64,000 nt of DNA, from NCBI GenBank assembly GCA_035048495.1, contig CM068552.1:24864154-24928153 (forward strand). Direction: 5' to 3'. This DNA is from Euptelea pleiosperma. Its lineage: Eukaryota; Streptophyta; Magnoliopsida; Ranunculales; Eupteleaceae. Below are positions 11,918-22,323 of the stretch, piece after piece. Numbering within the stretch: the stretch's first letter is position 1; each line of letters begins with the position of its first letter. The notes under the pieces were generated by a model, which saw only the letters and a program-made list of their open reading frames with translations, was not told the origin of the DNA and searched no databases. A program made the position numbers and the translations under genes.

Positions 11918-12199
11918 CGGAGGCCGAGAAAAACCCTGAGGAGGGAGAATTACCCGACTCCGAGAAGAAATGATCTATTTTGATTTTTGCACTTTGTAAT
12001 TAAGATAGTTTGGGGAGGTAAGTTTCTACCTTTTCCCCTTGGAATTTTCTTTTTTCTTTTTAACTTCAAATATAATCATGTTACAATGCTTCATTTGCCG
12101 TTTATTTTTCGCATAGTAAAATTGAATCCGACTTGCTATTTAGTAATTACAAAGCTCATATTTGCAACTTCACTTCAAACGCGACTTTGACCAAGAATC

Positions 12200-12660
12200 A
12201 ATCCGAATCCGACTTTATTTCTGAAGACCGGAACTTCAATCCTAATTCGACTCCATTTCTGAAGTGGACCGGGAACTTCAATCCGGATCCGACTCCATTT
12301 CTGAAGCGGACTGGGAACTTCAATCTGAATCCGACTCCATTTTTGAAGTGGGTCAATACTTCAATCCTAATCCGACTCCATTTCTGAAGTGGACCGGGAA
12401 CTTCAATCCGGATCCGACTCCATTTCTGAAGTGGACCGGGAACTTCAATCTAAATCCGACTCCATTTCTGAAGTGGATCAGTACTTCAATCCAGATCCGA
12501 CTCCATTTCTGAAGTGGACCGGGAACTTCAATCCGGATCCGACTCCATTTCTGAAGTGGACCGGGACCTTCAATCTGAATCCGACTCTATTTTTGAAGCG
12601 GATCAGTACTTCAATCCGGATCCGACTCCATTTCTGAAGTGGACCGGGAACTTCGAAATG
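12200..12660. repeat. E1 tandem array of 41-42 bp units in a 125-bp higher-order period
   Basis: About 11 units share the core GACTCCATTTCTGAAG. Units with GGACCGGGAAC and units with GGATCAGTAC or GGGTCAATAC alternate so that the pattern repeats every 125 bp (42+42+41). The array lies between the end of pol and the antisense gene, the region where Retand-like Tat elements are known to carry tandem repeats. Open frames across it are products of the repeat. Confidence 0.85.
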
Positions 12661-12728
12661 ACAAATTTCAAGAGTATCCCATCTTTACTGATAAAAGATC
12701 TCTTTACAATCTGGTCGTAACTAAAATC

Positions 12729-14978
12729 TCATTGATAAAATTTCTTCAAATTCATTACATTCCAGGGTTTTTCTATGTACTTTCCCTCCATAGTTTCCAG
12801 GTGATAGCTTTCGGCTTGACCAACCTTCTGAATCAAATACGGTCCTTCCCAATTGGTTGCTAGTTTTCCCGCATTTACTTTTCTTGTATTCTGGAATACT
12901 TTTCTCAGTACTAGGTCTCCTTCTTGGAAATTCATTTCTTTGACTTTCTTTTGGTACCATTTTCTTAGTTTTTGATGATAATCTTCTATTCGGACTCGAG
13001 CTTGCTCTCTTCGTTCTTCTGCCATATCAACATCGAAAACCTGAGTTTCGAATCCAGAGCCTTCTTCCACAGCTTTGTGACGAGTTGTCGCTACTACCAT
13101 TTCTGCTGGTATAACTGCCTCCATCCCAAATGCTAGGGCAAATGGCGAATCTCCAGTTGATCTTTTGGGCATAGTCCGATAAGCCCATAAAACACCATCT
13201 AGCAATTCTGCCCATTTCCCTTTGGCTTTTTCGAGTCTTTTCTTCAAGTTTTCTAAAATCACCTTGTTGGTTGCTTCAGCCTGTCCATTACCTTGGGGGT
13301 ACATGGGAGCGGAGAACAATTATTTTATCCTGAATTTTTCGCAAAAATAGGCGATTTTACTGCCTCGAAATTGTGCCCCATTATCTGAGATAAAAGCATA
13401 AGGGAGGCCAAACCTGGTGACAATCTTCTCCCATAAAAATTTTTCCACTTCTTCTTCTCGAACTTGTTGTAAAGCTACTGCCTCTACCCATTTTGTGAAA
13501 TAATCGGTAGCAACTAACATGTATTGTTTCTTTCCTGGGGCCATAGGGAGAGGTCCAACTACGTCAAGGCCCCATAGTGCAAATGGCCATGGGTTAGCTA
13601 CTGAGTGTAATTCTCCAGCAGGAGCATGGATTGTTCGTGCGTGTTTCTGGCATTTTTCGCACTTCTTTGCATATTTCTTTGCATCCTCTTGCATGTAAGG
13701 CCAATAGTATCCTTGAGTCCAAGCTTTATGGGCTAAAGATCTTCCTCCTGAATGATTTTCACATTCTCCTTCATGAATTTCGGCCATGATCTGTTGAGCT
13801 TCTGAAAGGGTAACACATTTCAACCTTGGTCCCCCTACTGATTTTTGGTATAGCTCGCCCCCAAGTAAACTATATCGCCTGGCCCTTTCTTCAATTCGTC
13901 TTGCCACTTTCTTGTCTGGATCTCGGATTCCATCTCTTATAAATCTTATAATTGGTGTCATCCAGGTATTATCTTCTTCTGTCTGAGAACATTCTTCCAC
14001 GAATGATATGTTCGGGATGGCTAAAAACTCTATTGAGATAGATCTTCTCTCGGTTTCTCCTAGCATCGCTGCTACATAGGCCAAGGCGTCTGCATGACGA
14101 TTCTCTCCCCTGTTTATGTGAAACAGTTTTGCATTTTTGAATTTTCTCATTGCCAGTAAAGCTACCTCCATGTATTTTGCCATCTGTTCATTTTTTGCCA
14201 AAAATTCTCCGTTTACCTGATTTACAACTAGCTGTGAGTCGCTGAAGACTCTTAGTTCTTGTATCTCTAGATTCTCTGCCATTCTCAATCCTGCCAGAAG
14301 TGCTTCATATTCTGCTTCATTGTTCGAGGCCAGAAAACCAAGTCTTATTGCTAGTTCCAGTCTTGTGTTATCGGGTGTAACCAAAATGGCACCTATTCCT
14401 GCTCCTGTGCTGCTGGCTGACCCATCGACGAAGAGCCTCCATCCGCTCTTTTTATCCCATATATCTAAAGGTCCTTCTGATTCTTCTTCAGTTATAATGG
14501 GTTCTGGTTCTTCTTCCCAAAATGGATCTTCTATCGGAAAATCTGCCAGAAAATCGGCGACAGTCTGTCCCTTCTCGGCTGTTCTAGGTCTGTAAGTGAT
14601 ATCGTATTGACCCAAAGCTACTGCCCATTTTTCCATGCGACCAGACTTTTCAAACTTTGTCAGGATGTTCTTGAGAGGGAGGTTTGTGATAACAATTATT
14701 GGGTGGGCTTGAAAATAAGGTCTTAACCTCTGAGCCGAAAACATTAGAGCCAATCCTGCTTTTTCAATCCTGCTGTAGCGAGTTTCGGCATCCAATAGTG
14801 TTTTACTGAGAAAGTAAACCGGCCTCTCTGCCCCGTCTCTGTCTTGGATTAGTACTGAACTTACTGCAAATTTTGAGACTGAGAGATATAGTAACAAAGG
14901 TTCTTCTACTTCTGGTTTTGATAAGATGGGAGGCTGTCCGAGATACTCTTTCAAATTTTGAAAAGCTTGCTCACATTC
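12729..14978 (-). pseudogene. pol: E1 pol, C-terminal part: RNase H, archaeal-type RNase H, integrase
   Basis: This continues the RT frame across solo LTR A2. Order on the minus strand: a Ty3-type RNase H remnant (about 14900-14560), a second RNase H with its four acidic residues in FVDGS, AEYEAL, FSDSQL and HADAL (about 14450-14050), then integrase. Integrase shows the HHCC zinc finger (about 13790-13630), the first catalytic Asp in GLDVVGPLP, the second in ISDNGAQF and the Glu in YPQGNGQAEATN. A TAA at 13320-13322 falls between the second Asp and the Glu, so the catalytic core is truncated. The frame continues afterwards to the natural end at 12729. The second RNase H is the diagnostic trait of the Tat lineage. 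Confidence 0.9.
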
Positions 14979-17542
14979 TGAAAGTAGGATTTTTCCGCGT
15001 CGTTGGTTACGGAAACCCTAACTTCAACACATTTGTAATTTTCTGAGACTTTAATCCTACAAAATTAAACAGTTCTTGCACAGTGGAAAGTCGAAGTCGT
15101 ATCCGCACTCGGGATTAGTTGGATTAGCGCAATAAGGAACATAAAATAACAGGAATTTATCGATCTTGAAGCAGAATAAACTTTATTTCATGAATTCAAA
15201 TGTAACTTACAACTCAAACATGAAACAATTAATCTAGAAAGCAGTTAAACTAAATTAGAGAGAGAGAGAAGAAGAAGAGAGAGAAAGTAGAGAAATCTAG
15301 AGAAAGAAAGATAGGATTTTAGAGAGAGAAAATGAGGAAAAGAGAGAGAAGATAATTAAAGAGAGAGAAAGTGAGAGAGAAAGAAATGGAGAAATCTAGA
15401 GAGATAAAATGATTTCTAGAGATAGAGTGGGATGTTTAACCTAGAGAGAGGAGAGAGAGAAGAGAGGAGTTACCATGCAAAGTTACCGGAGAGATCCAAC
15501 CGTGGTGATTATAGTGGATCGCACTCATCTTTTAACACTTGGAGAAGATGGTAAAACTTGCAGTCAAGATTGTGGTTGCAAGATGCACCCAACTAATGGA
15601 GGGGTTCAAAGGACTCCCAAAAGAGAAACCGTGAGGAGCATGGTGGTTGGATTGATGGCCGGAGTTGCAGAGGTGACCGGAGACGAAGAAGAAGGGAAGA
15701 AAAGGAGCAAGGATGTAGGAGAGCACGGTGGTGGAGTTGCAGGCTTTCAATTCCAGCAAGCTTCGGTGAGGACAGCAAGGAGATGGTGCTCTTGGTCTAA
15801 CGTGGATTAGAGAGGAGAGATATCAGATTGCTCCGGCATTAATGGTGGTCGCCGGAGCTATTGGTTGCAGGTAGTAGTTACAGTCACGGTTGCAACAGTA
15901 GGTAGCCTATTTTGAGATGTGGATGAGGAGTTGCAGGGCCCGCAAAGAGAGAAAACAGTGATGTGGGTGGATATGCACCAGCATAAGAACGGAGAAGAGG
16001 GACCACCGGTTGTTACTGGTGGTTGTGACCGGAGTTGCAGGCTGCAACTCCTGTGAGGCATGAAATAGCTGTGCTGCCCGTGGCAACAGCAAACAGAAGA
16101 AGAAGAAGATGAAGGAGGATGAAACCGTTGCTGGTTGCAGGTGTTTGGAAGCCAGCACATGGAAAGGAGCAAGTCGTGCTTCTGTGGTTGCTAGAATAAC
16201 CAGCAAGAGGAGAGGAGGGCGGTGTGTTAGAACTCAACGGCTTGGCCGTTTGAAGGGGCAGACTTGGAATGTTGAGGGACTCTTGATGTGAGTCTGCAAA
16301 GTTGCAGACGTTGTGAAGAAAGGGGGAGAAGGAAGAGCACGGCGTTGCTGTTAGATGTAGTGCAGATTCCGACGAGCTTCTTGTCGGAATCAATGGCAAG
16401 AGGGTTGAGCAGCAGCGAAACGTCAATTCTTAAGGGAGAAGAAGAGAAGGGAGGACGGACTGGCCAAAGGATTGGCCAGTCACGTTGTTGTTTGGGGAAT
16501 AGATGGTGGCTGGCTAGAGTTTCAACACCGTTTGGTAAAAGGGTGCAGCAAGGTGAAGATGCTGTACGTGGTGGCGGCCGAAGTTGCTGCTGCAACTCCG
16601 GTAAGACTGTGAAAAGAAGGTGAAGACAGAGGGGATGAAGATAGAAGAAAGAAGAAGAAAAGAAAGAAGATGATCCAAACCAGTCGCCGGAGAAGAGGGC
16701 GGCTGGCCGGAAAAGAGGAAGAGAAGAAGAAAGGGGAAAGAATAGGAAAAGAAGAAGGAGAAGGGGGGGTGGTTTTTGGGAGAGAAAAGAGAAGAAAGGT
16801 GGGGGATTATGGATATTTGACGATGGTCGAATGGATGATCTATTGGAGATCAGACGGTAGACGAGGATGGTGATGATCGGATAGATTATCGGGCGGTGGA
16901 GATCGACCAAGGTAGACTGTAGGATGAGTGACTGAGTGAGGAGGGAGGATCGGATGATTTAGATTTGTGAGGATCTAGAAAGAGGAGAGAGAAAATATTA
17001 CAAAATAAATAAAGAGAAAATGTTAGTAGAGGGTCTGGAACCCTGGTCTTCACTGTGACCATCCTCACGCTTCTCCAGTAGAGTAGACTATCATTCCTTG
17101 CTGACTCATGTGACTTTAAACACTTTGGTCCGTCTCTTGGTCATTGGCTCTCCTACTCTCTTCGTTCTTTGGGCCAGCTCTTCGGTCCTCTTTTTCAGCC
17201 CGTATTTGGCCCATATCTTCTAGTCATAGCCTGTGGGCTCTTTAAGCTTTGATAATGGGCTTTCATGATCGATCTAGGCCCGCAAGTCTCGAGAATCGTC
17301 CCATCGGGGTTTCCTGCGACAGATGAAGCGCGTAATGAGACTTTATCAGAACGGCTTAATATCTAGACTTCCAAAAATGTGTTTAATGCATGCAAATATA
17401 CAATTTCGTCCAGAAAAGTGTGTTCTACGCAACAGAAGAGACTCTTACGTAGAAAAGTAGATAAATAGAGCATTTTACGTAGGAGGGTGCGATAACGCTA
17501 AAAGGATAATTGCTTAAAATAAACACTTTTGAGCGAATATCA
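14979..17542 (-). mobile_element. A2: Athila-family solo LTR inside E1 pol
   Basis: On the plus strand it runs from TGAAAGTAGG to GCGAATATCA, 2564 bp, with TSD cattc at 14974-14978 and 17543-17547. The pol frame is continuous across the site once one TSD and the LTR are discounted. It contains GA-rich tracts (15250-15480), several copies of the CCGGAGTTGCAG motif and a tRNA-like block at 17029-17090. Confidence 0.9.
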
Positions 17543-18612
17543 CATTCATCTTTCCATTCGAATTTGGCGTGCTTTTTCAGTAACTGGAATAAAGGTTGAC
17601 ATCGATCCGAGGACTTAGAGATGAATCGATTCAAGGCTGTAATCATTCCAGTTAACTTCTGAACTTGTTTCTTGCTGCATGGAGATGGCATTTCTTGCAA
17701 AGCTCGGATTTGATCGGGATTGGCCTCTATACCTCTCCTGGTGACAAGGTGTCCAAGGAACTTGCCCGATGATACTCCAAACGTGCATTTCTCGGGATTT
17801 AGCTTCATTTTATACTTTCTCAATACTTGAAAGGTTGATTCTAAATTCCTTAAGTGATCTTCTCGAATCTTGCTTTTTACTAGCATGTCATTGATATAGA
17901 CCTCAATTGTTTTTCCGAGTTTATCCCTGAACATATTCTCTACCAGGCGTTGGTATGTAGCACCCGCATTTTTTAGGCCAAAGGGCATCCGTTTGAAGCA
18001 GAATGTGCCTCGGTCTGTATAAAATGCGGTTTTTTCTTTATCCGATTCGTGCATCAAAATCTGATTGTACCCTGAATAACCATCCATAAATGACAGAAGT
18101 TCAAATCCAGCTGTCCTGTCAATTAGTTCATCTATCCGGGGCATGATGTAACTGTCTTTAGGGCAGACTTTGTTCAAATCGGTGAAGTCAATGCAGACTC
18201 GAACCTTCCCATTCTTCTTTGGGACTGCTATGTTGGCGATCCATTTTGGGCATTTTATCTCTTCAATAATTCCGGCTTCTAAAAGTCGGTTGACCTCTTC
18301 GGAAACTGCCTGGGCCACCTTTGGGGAGATGCGCCTTAATCTCTGCTTTACTGATTTCGCCCCATGCTTTATGTTCAGTTGGTGACTCACAATGCTTGGA
18401 TCAATCCCTGGCATATCCTTCATTGACCAGGCAAATACGTCAGTATTTTCTTTCAAGAATTTCACTATTAATCCTCTTTCGTCTTGACTCAAGCCAGCGC
18501 CAACATACGTGATTTTCTTTTCTCCTTCCTGCCGGAGCTCTATTGGCTCTATTTCCTCAATGGTTCTTGTTCTTTTCTCACTCTCACCCTGGAGCGAAAT
18601 CGCCTGTAATTG
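17543..18612 (-). pseudogene. pol: E1 pol, N-terminal part: reverse transcriptase
   Basis: The frame begins directly after the gag stop (18613-18615) and stays in the gag frame. RT motifs in order: [29 protein letters not shown], the TFCFKRMPFGLKNAGATY block, and the catalytic box, which reads YINDM where YVDDM is expected. The codon is AAT in place of GAT, a single-base change at an essential Asp. The thumb and connection follow (KMKLNPEKC, FLGHLVTRRGIEANP) until solo LTR A2 interrupts. There is no separate initiation site, so expression must come from readthrough of the UAG. Confidence 0.9.
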
Positions 18613-18615
18613 CTA
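18607..18615 (-). promoter_or_regulatory. candidate leaky stop UAG-CAA-UUA between E1 gag-protease and pol
   Basis: On the minus strand the gag frame ends AAA-TAG and continues in frame CAA-TTA-CAG. TAG followed by CAATTA is the consensus (UAG-CAR-YYA) that drives readthrough in tobamoviruses and was reported for the SIRE1 plant retroelement. It sits exactly at the border between protease and RT, with coding sequence on both sides and no frameshift. Confidence 0.75.
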
Positions 18616-20736
18616 TTTGTCAGACGTCCCAATTTCCTCAGGGTTTTCTTTAGGGTTTGACAGTCCCTTCGTCATGGCTGTTTGGCATTTTTGAGCTGCA
18701 CTCTGATCTCCGCGTATTTCAAACAGTCCCTGAGAAGTAGGGAATTTGATTGTCTGATAGTAAGTAGATGGTACCGCTTTCATGCTATGCGTCCATCGTC
18801 TGCCCAAGATAATGTTATACGAAGATCTGGCATCTACTACCAAGAATCTTGTCATTACTGTGATTGGTCCTGCTGTCACAGGTAATACAATTTCTCCCAA
18901 AGGTTTTGAGGCAGCTCCATTGAATCCATATATCGCTGCTCTTGAAGGTTCTAGAGCGGCTAAGCTAATGCCCATATTATCGAATGCGGATTTGAACAAA
19001 ATCTCCACTGAACTTCCGCAATCGATGAGGATTCTTTTAACCGAGAAATTTCCAACTGCTAAGGAAATTACCAAGGCATCATTGTGCGGTGCCGAAACCT
19101 TCTCCAGGTCTTTATCAGAAAACCAAACTGCCCTGCTGTGGTCGACCCCCTTTATCAATGAACCCTCAACTGGTCTAGGTTCGGTTGAGACTTCCATTAC
19201 TTCTTGCATGCTCATGGTTCGCCGGACTTTATCCCGATGAGCACTATTGGTTTCTGATGGTCCACCATATATCACGTGGATGATAGTTTTTGGTGGCCCT
19301 TCTTCATCTGATGGAGCTTTCTTTGGTTGTTCTTTGACAACCTCTTCTCTAACCCCTGTTTGGACCACGAATTGCGGTATTTTCCCTCTATCAACTAGAT
19401 ATTGGATAAATCCCTGCAACGCATAACATCGATCAGTCGCATGGTCCCGTGCCTTGTGATACGCACAATATGGTCTCTCTGGTCGATCTTCATATGTTCT
19501 TCTGGGGGGTCTGTAAAAGGATTTTCCCTTGATGCTCTCCAAAATTACAGATAGAGATGCTGTCAGGGGGGTATATTCCCTATTCTGGAATTGCTTCTTC
19601 TTCTCTTCCGGTTCCTTTCTCGCAGATTCGGTACTGCTTCTCTTTTCTCCTCGTTTCTCACTGCTTCTCCCTGCTGAAGTCTTCACTTCTTGTACTCGAC
19701 TCTTCTGGGCCTCATTCCTGGCCCGAATTGATTCGTCTACTCGAATGTGTTCCTCGATAACTAGATAAGCGTCTTCTAGTTGGGAGAAATTTCGTATCAC
19801 CAGAGTTTCGTGAGCTCTACTTCCTGTGAGAACCCCGATCTGCAGCGCATATGCGGCAGTTTTCTCATCCATCTGGTCTACTAATGTAACCTCTTTCTTG
19901 AATCGAGTAAGATAATCTCGTAGAGATTCATTTTCTGTTTGTCGAACACTTAGCAAAGATGTTACATTTAGCATCTGTTTTCTCTGGTGATAATAGTGCC
20001 GTACGAATGCATCTTCCAAATCTTCGAAGATTTGTATGGAGTCGGGACCAAGGTTGTGAAACCAAGTTAGGGCCGGGCCTTTAAGACTTGCAGGAAAAAG
20101 TCGACATCTTAATCCATCATAAACTGGTGACTCCCAGAGCACCATGAGCTGTTTATAGTGTAGCATGTGTTCTACTGGATCTGATGATCCGTCGAACATC
20201 TCAAATTTTGGCTGTACAAATTTCTTTGGGATTTCCGATCTTAGGATCCCTTCAGAAAATGGCGAAGATCTCAACACCCTCAGGGCTTCCCTGGATGCTC
20301 CAGCTGCCGATTTTTGTCCCAGTTTCGGCCTTCTCTCTCTGTCTTTCCTGATCATCTCAGTTACTTTCTCCACAGTGACTAAGCGATCAGGGTTTGGCTG
20401 AGTTTCCATCTTTTCTGCCGGTTCACGACCGGGTGCATGTGATTCTCTCCTGTTAGAGCTGATCTCTAATTCTTTCTTTCCAGTTTCTTCTTCGTGATAA
20501 GTTTTGCTTGAATCTCTCTGATAGCCTTCCGAGGCTTGTAATTTTAATGCTTCATTCTCTTTTCTGATCTCCTTCATGTCTTCTCGCATAGCAGCCATTT
20601 CTGCCATTAGCATCTGAGCTTTTTTCTCTAAACCCGTCTGGACTGGGACGTCAGCCTCACTATTCTCTGGCTGAGCCCTGACGTCCTCATCAACTTCCTT
20701 TTCCTTAGAAGCCCCAGGTAATCTTCGCGGAGGCAT
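18613..20736 (-). CDS. gag: E1 Gag-protease polyprotein
   Basis: I start at ATG 20736 (MPPRRLPG). The frame is open further upstream to 20832, but that part translates the PBS and LTR. Order: an acidic N-terminus with a coiled coil (MAEMAAMREDMKEIRKENEA), the Retrotrans_gag core (from FEMFDGSSDPVEHMLHYKQL through LRDYLTRFKKE), a Lys/Glu/Arg-rich basic stretch, a zinc-knuckle-like CAYHKARDHATDRC motif, then an aspartic protease with the active-site loop ILIDCGSSVEILF and the second motif NIILGRRW. The catalytic triplet reads DCG where DTG or DSG is usual; this may be lineage variation or damage. The frame is otherwise intact over more than 700 codons and ends at the UAG described separately. 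Confidence 0.9.
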   Translation of the reverse strand: MPPRRLPGASKEKEVDEDVRAQPENSEADVPVQTGLEKKAQMLMAEMAAMREDMKEIRKENEALKLQASEGYQRDSSKTYHEEETGKKELEISSNRRESHAPGREPAEKMETQPNPDRLVTVEKVTEMIRKDRERRPKLGQKSAAGASREALRVLRSSPFSEGILRSEIPKKFVQPKFEMFDGSSDPVEHMLHYKQLMVLWESPVYDGLRCRLFPASLKGPALTWFHNLGPDSIQIFEDLEDAFVRHYYHQRKQMLNVTSLLSVRQTENESLRDYLTRFKKEVTLVDQMDEKTAAYALQIGVLTGSRAHETLVIRNFSQLEDAYLVIEEHIRVDESIRARNEAQKSRVQEVKTSAGRSSEKRGEKRSSTESARKEPEEKKKQFQNREYTPLTASLSVILESIKGKSFYRPPRRTYEDRPERPYCAYHKARDHATDRCYALQGFIQYLVDRGKIPQFVVQTGVREEVVKEQPKKAPSDEEGPPKTIIHVIYGGPSETNSAHRDKVRRTMSMQEVMEVSTEPRPVEGSLIKGVDHSRAVWFSDKDLEKVSAPHNDALVISLAVGNFSVKRILIDCGSSVEILFKSAFDNMGISLAALEPSRAAIYGFNGAASKPLGEIVLPVTAGPITVMTRFLVVDARSSYNIILGRRWTHSMKAVPSTYYQTIKFPTSQGLFEIRGDQSAAQKCQTAMTKGLSNPKENPEEIGTSDK

Positions 20737-20790
20737 TCTGAATCCGTCTGAATTAATCAAGCTCTGGAGAGCGCGTAAGTCTTCTTCGAG

Positions 20791-20809
20791 ATTCCCACAG
20801 ACGGCGCCA
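20791..20809 (-). other. E1 primer binding site
   Basis: On the minus strand, five bases inside the 5' LTR, lies TGGCGCCGTCTGTGGGAAT. This is the primer site typical of Tat-lineage elements. For Ogre it has been assigned to tRNA-Arg; I cannot verify the tRNA here. Confidence 0.8.
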
Positions 20810-20814
20810 AAAGA

Positions 20815-21734
20815 TGTAGGGAATAAATCCACACACCCTCAAAATATGCGCTTTTTCCACGGGCTTGATATCCTTTGTGCTGTTGGATTCGAGGTCCCGA
20901 GACAGATCTGAGGTTAGACTCCGAGGTATCCGAGGTTAGGTTCCGAGGTATCTGAGATCAGATTTCGAGGTGTCCGAAGTCAGATTCCGAGGTGTCCGAG
21001 ATTAGATTTCGAGGAGTCCGAAGTGTCCGAGATTAGATTCCGAGGAGTCCGAAGTGAGGTTCCGAGGCCGCTGGATGATCCTGCAAATAACTCAATGTGG
21101 TGGAATTCCACCAAATGAGCCTCCGATGCTTAAGTCAGTCTTCTGAGTAAAATTTATGATCAAGCTTTAATCTCCCAAAATCCTCTCCTACAACTGTAGC
21201 AAATGCTGCTATTTATAGTATTCAAAGCTAGATATTTATGTAGATATTTTATATGAACCAGTAAGAATTCACCATGTGTCTTTCAATAATAACTCTCCAA
21301 GTCTAAAGGTAATTCCGAGGTTTCCGAGGTTACCGAATATCATATCCTAGACTTCCGAGGATCCCGAATAAGGTGCCTAAGATCAAATGGCAAAATCAGT
21401 AAGTATCACCCGAGGATCCGAGGTCACATTTCATTGGACCCGAGGTGCTCGAGCTACCCGAGGTATCCGAGGTCAATTGTCATTGGATCCGACGAGTCCG
21501 AGGTACCCGAGCAATCCGAGGTACCCGAGATCAATTTGTCATTAGATCCGACGAGTCCGAGGTACCCGAGCAATCCGACGTACTTGAGGTCAATTTGTCA
21601 TTAGATCCGACGAGTCCGAGGTCCCCAGTGAAGTTTTTCCAATTCCAAGTTTACGCAAACCACGTGTCAATCGAAGCATGTGACACGTGGCACAATCGCA
21701 TACGTCCACGTGTCAACAGATTTTATCCCCCACA
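20815..21734 (-). repeat. E1 5' LTR
   Basis: This 920-bp LTR matches 5509-6478, has TG...CA ends and is followed by TSD gagac. The U3 start (21734 side) carries CACGTG boxes, and the 59-bp period tandem repeats follow. It differs from the 3' LTR by scattered substitutions and by shorter CCGAGG arrays. Confidence 0.92.
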
Positions 21735-22323
21735 GAGACCCTATGTGGTTATGGGTACTAGTTGCATTTGCATCCCTTCTTCATTTGCATTCATCCTCAT
21801 ATTCAGGTCATCCTTATTATATGATTGAGATGCATACCTTGGTTAAAAACTTGTATAGTATGATATCATACCATGCACATTGTTGTATTACTGGGCCGGC
21901 TCACGGTGCTACACCGATACCATTTTCAGATTTGAGGAGTCGAGTACGTGAGATGATTTTGAGGTGAAAGACTCTGACGCATTCGAGGAGATCGGCTAGG
22001 ATTTGGGAGTCGATCCTACTCTTTAGAAGACTTGATTTTGACTGTTTTAAACATTGGTTATTTATTTTCACGGGCATGTAAGCCTTTGATTGAGAACATG
22101 TTCTCACCTCCTTTTCTCTACATCTAGTTGATTGATTGAATTATTTGTTTTCTACATCTAGACTTGTTTTTTTTTAGTGGGTTTTCGAATGAACCTTAGT
22201 AGTCTAATTGACCTAATTGGACCACTAGGGGACATTTATGGATCACCTCTGGGTTCGGGTACGGGTCGATCCATGGATTTTTGGGTCGTATCTGGGTATC
22301 CGGATTCGGGGCGTTACAATCGA

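Larger units (their letters stand above)
6941..11973 (+). pseudogene. antisense spliced gene of E1, plant 'putative gypsy type transposon' (Transposase_28-like) protein
   Basis: I infer three exons: 6941-7517, 7601-8614 and 8697 to 11973, the last interrupted by solo LTR A1. Exon 1 encodes a globular domain with the signature PLTPFARELLNFYKVAPGQ followed by an NFWR motif, resembling the plant Transposase_28 family. Exon 2 is Ser/Pro/Lys-rich and likely disordered. Exon 3 is a long coiled coil rich in Ala, Glu and Lys. Grande-like Tat elements are known to carry such an antisense gene beyond pol. Damage: an in-frame TAG at 8350-8352, an exon 2/exon 3 phase mismatch, and A1 inserted after codon GAG, whose first bases TGA stop the frame at once. 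The original C-terminus is still readable at 11923-11973. The function in the element is unknown. Confidence 0.72.
5509..21734 (-). mobile_element. E1: Tat-lineage Ty3/gypsy retrotransposon
   Basis: The element has two LTRs (5509-6478 and 20815-21734), TG...CA termini and a perfect 5-bp TSD, gagac, at 5504-5508 and 21735-21739. The uninterrupted target is present in the paralogous solo LTR B3 near 42801-42820. On the minus strand the order is 5' LTR, PBS, gag-protease, UAG, RT, RNase H, second RNase H, integrase, tandem repeat array, an antisense spliced gene, polypurine tract and 3' LTR. The integrase-last order and second RNase H place it in the Tat lineage (Ogre/Retand/Grande-like). It spans 16.2 kb, or about 10.9 kb after removing solo LTRs A1 and A2. 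It is defective as it stands. Confidence 0.93.
2685..22318 (-). mobile_element. B1: solo LTR of a second family, carrying E1
   Basis: Read on the minus strand it begins TGTAACGCCCCGAATCCGG at 22318 and ends GGGTATTACA at 2685. It is flanked by the 5-bp direct repeat atcga (2680-2684 and 22319-22323). Without E1 and the E1 TSD it is about 3.4 kb. Related copies are B2 (24454-27449) and B3 (42200-45630). The TG...CA ends, 5-bp TSD and lack of coding sequence identify a solo LTR. The parent element is not in the window, so its superfamily is not assigned. Confidence 0.85.

Noticed and set aside
12133..12720. Series of overlapping 67-84 codon frames with a repeated peptide
   Set aside because: They are translations of the 125-bp tandem array. 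The period is not a multiple of three, so each copy shifts frame.
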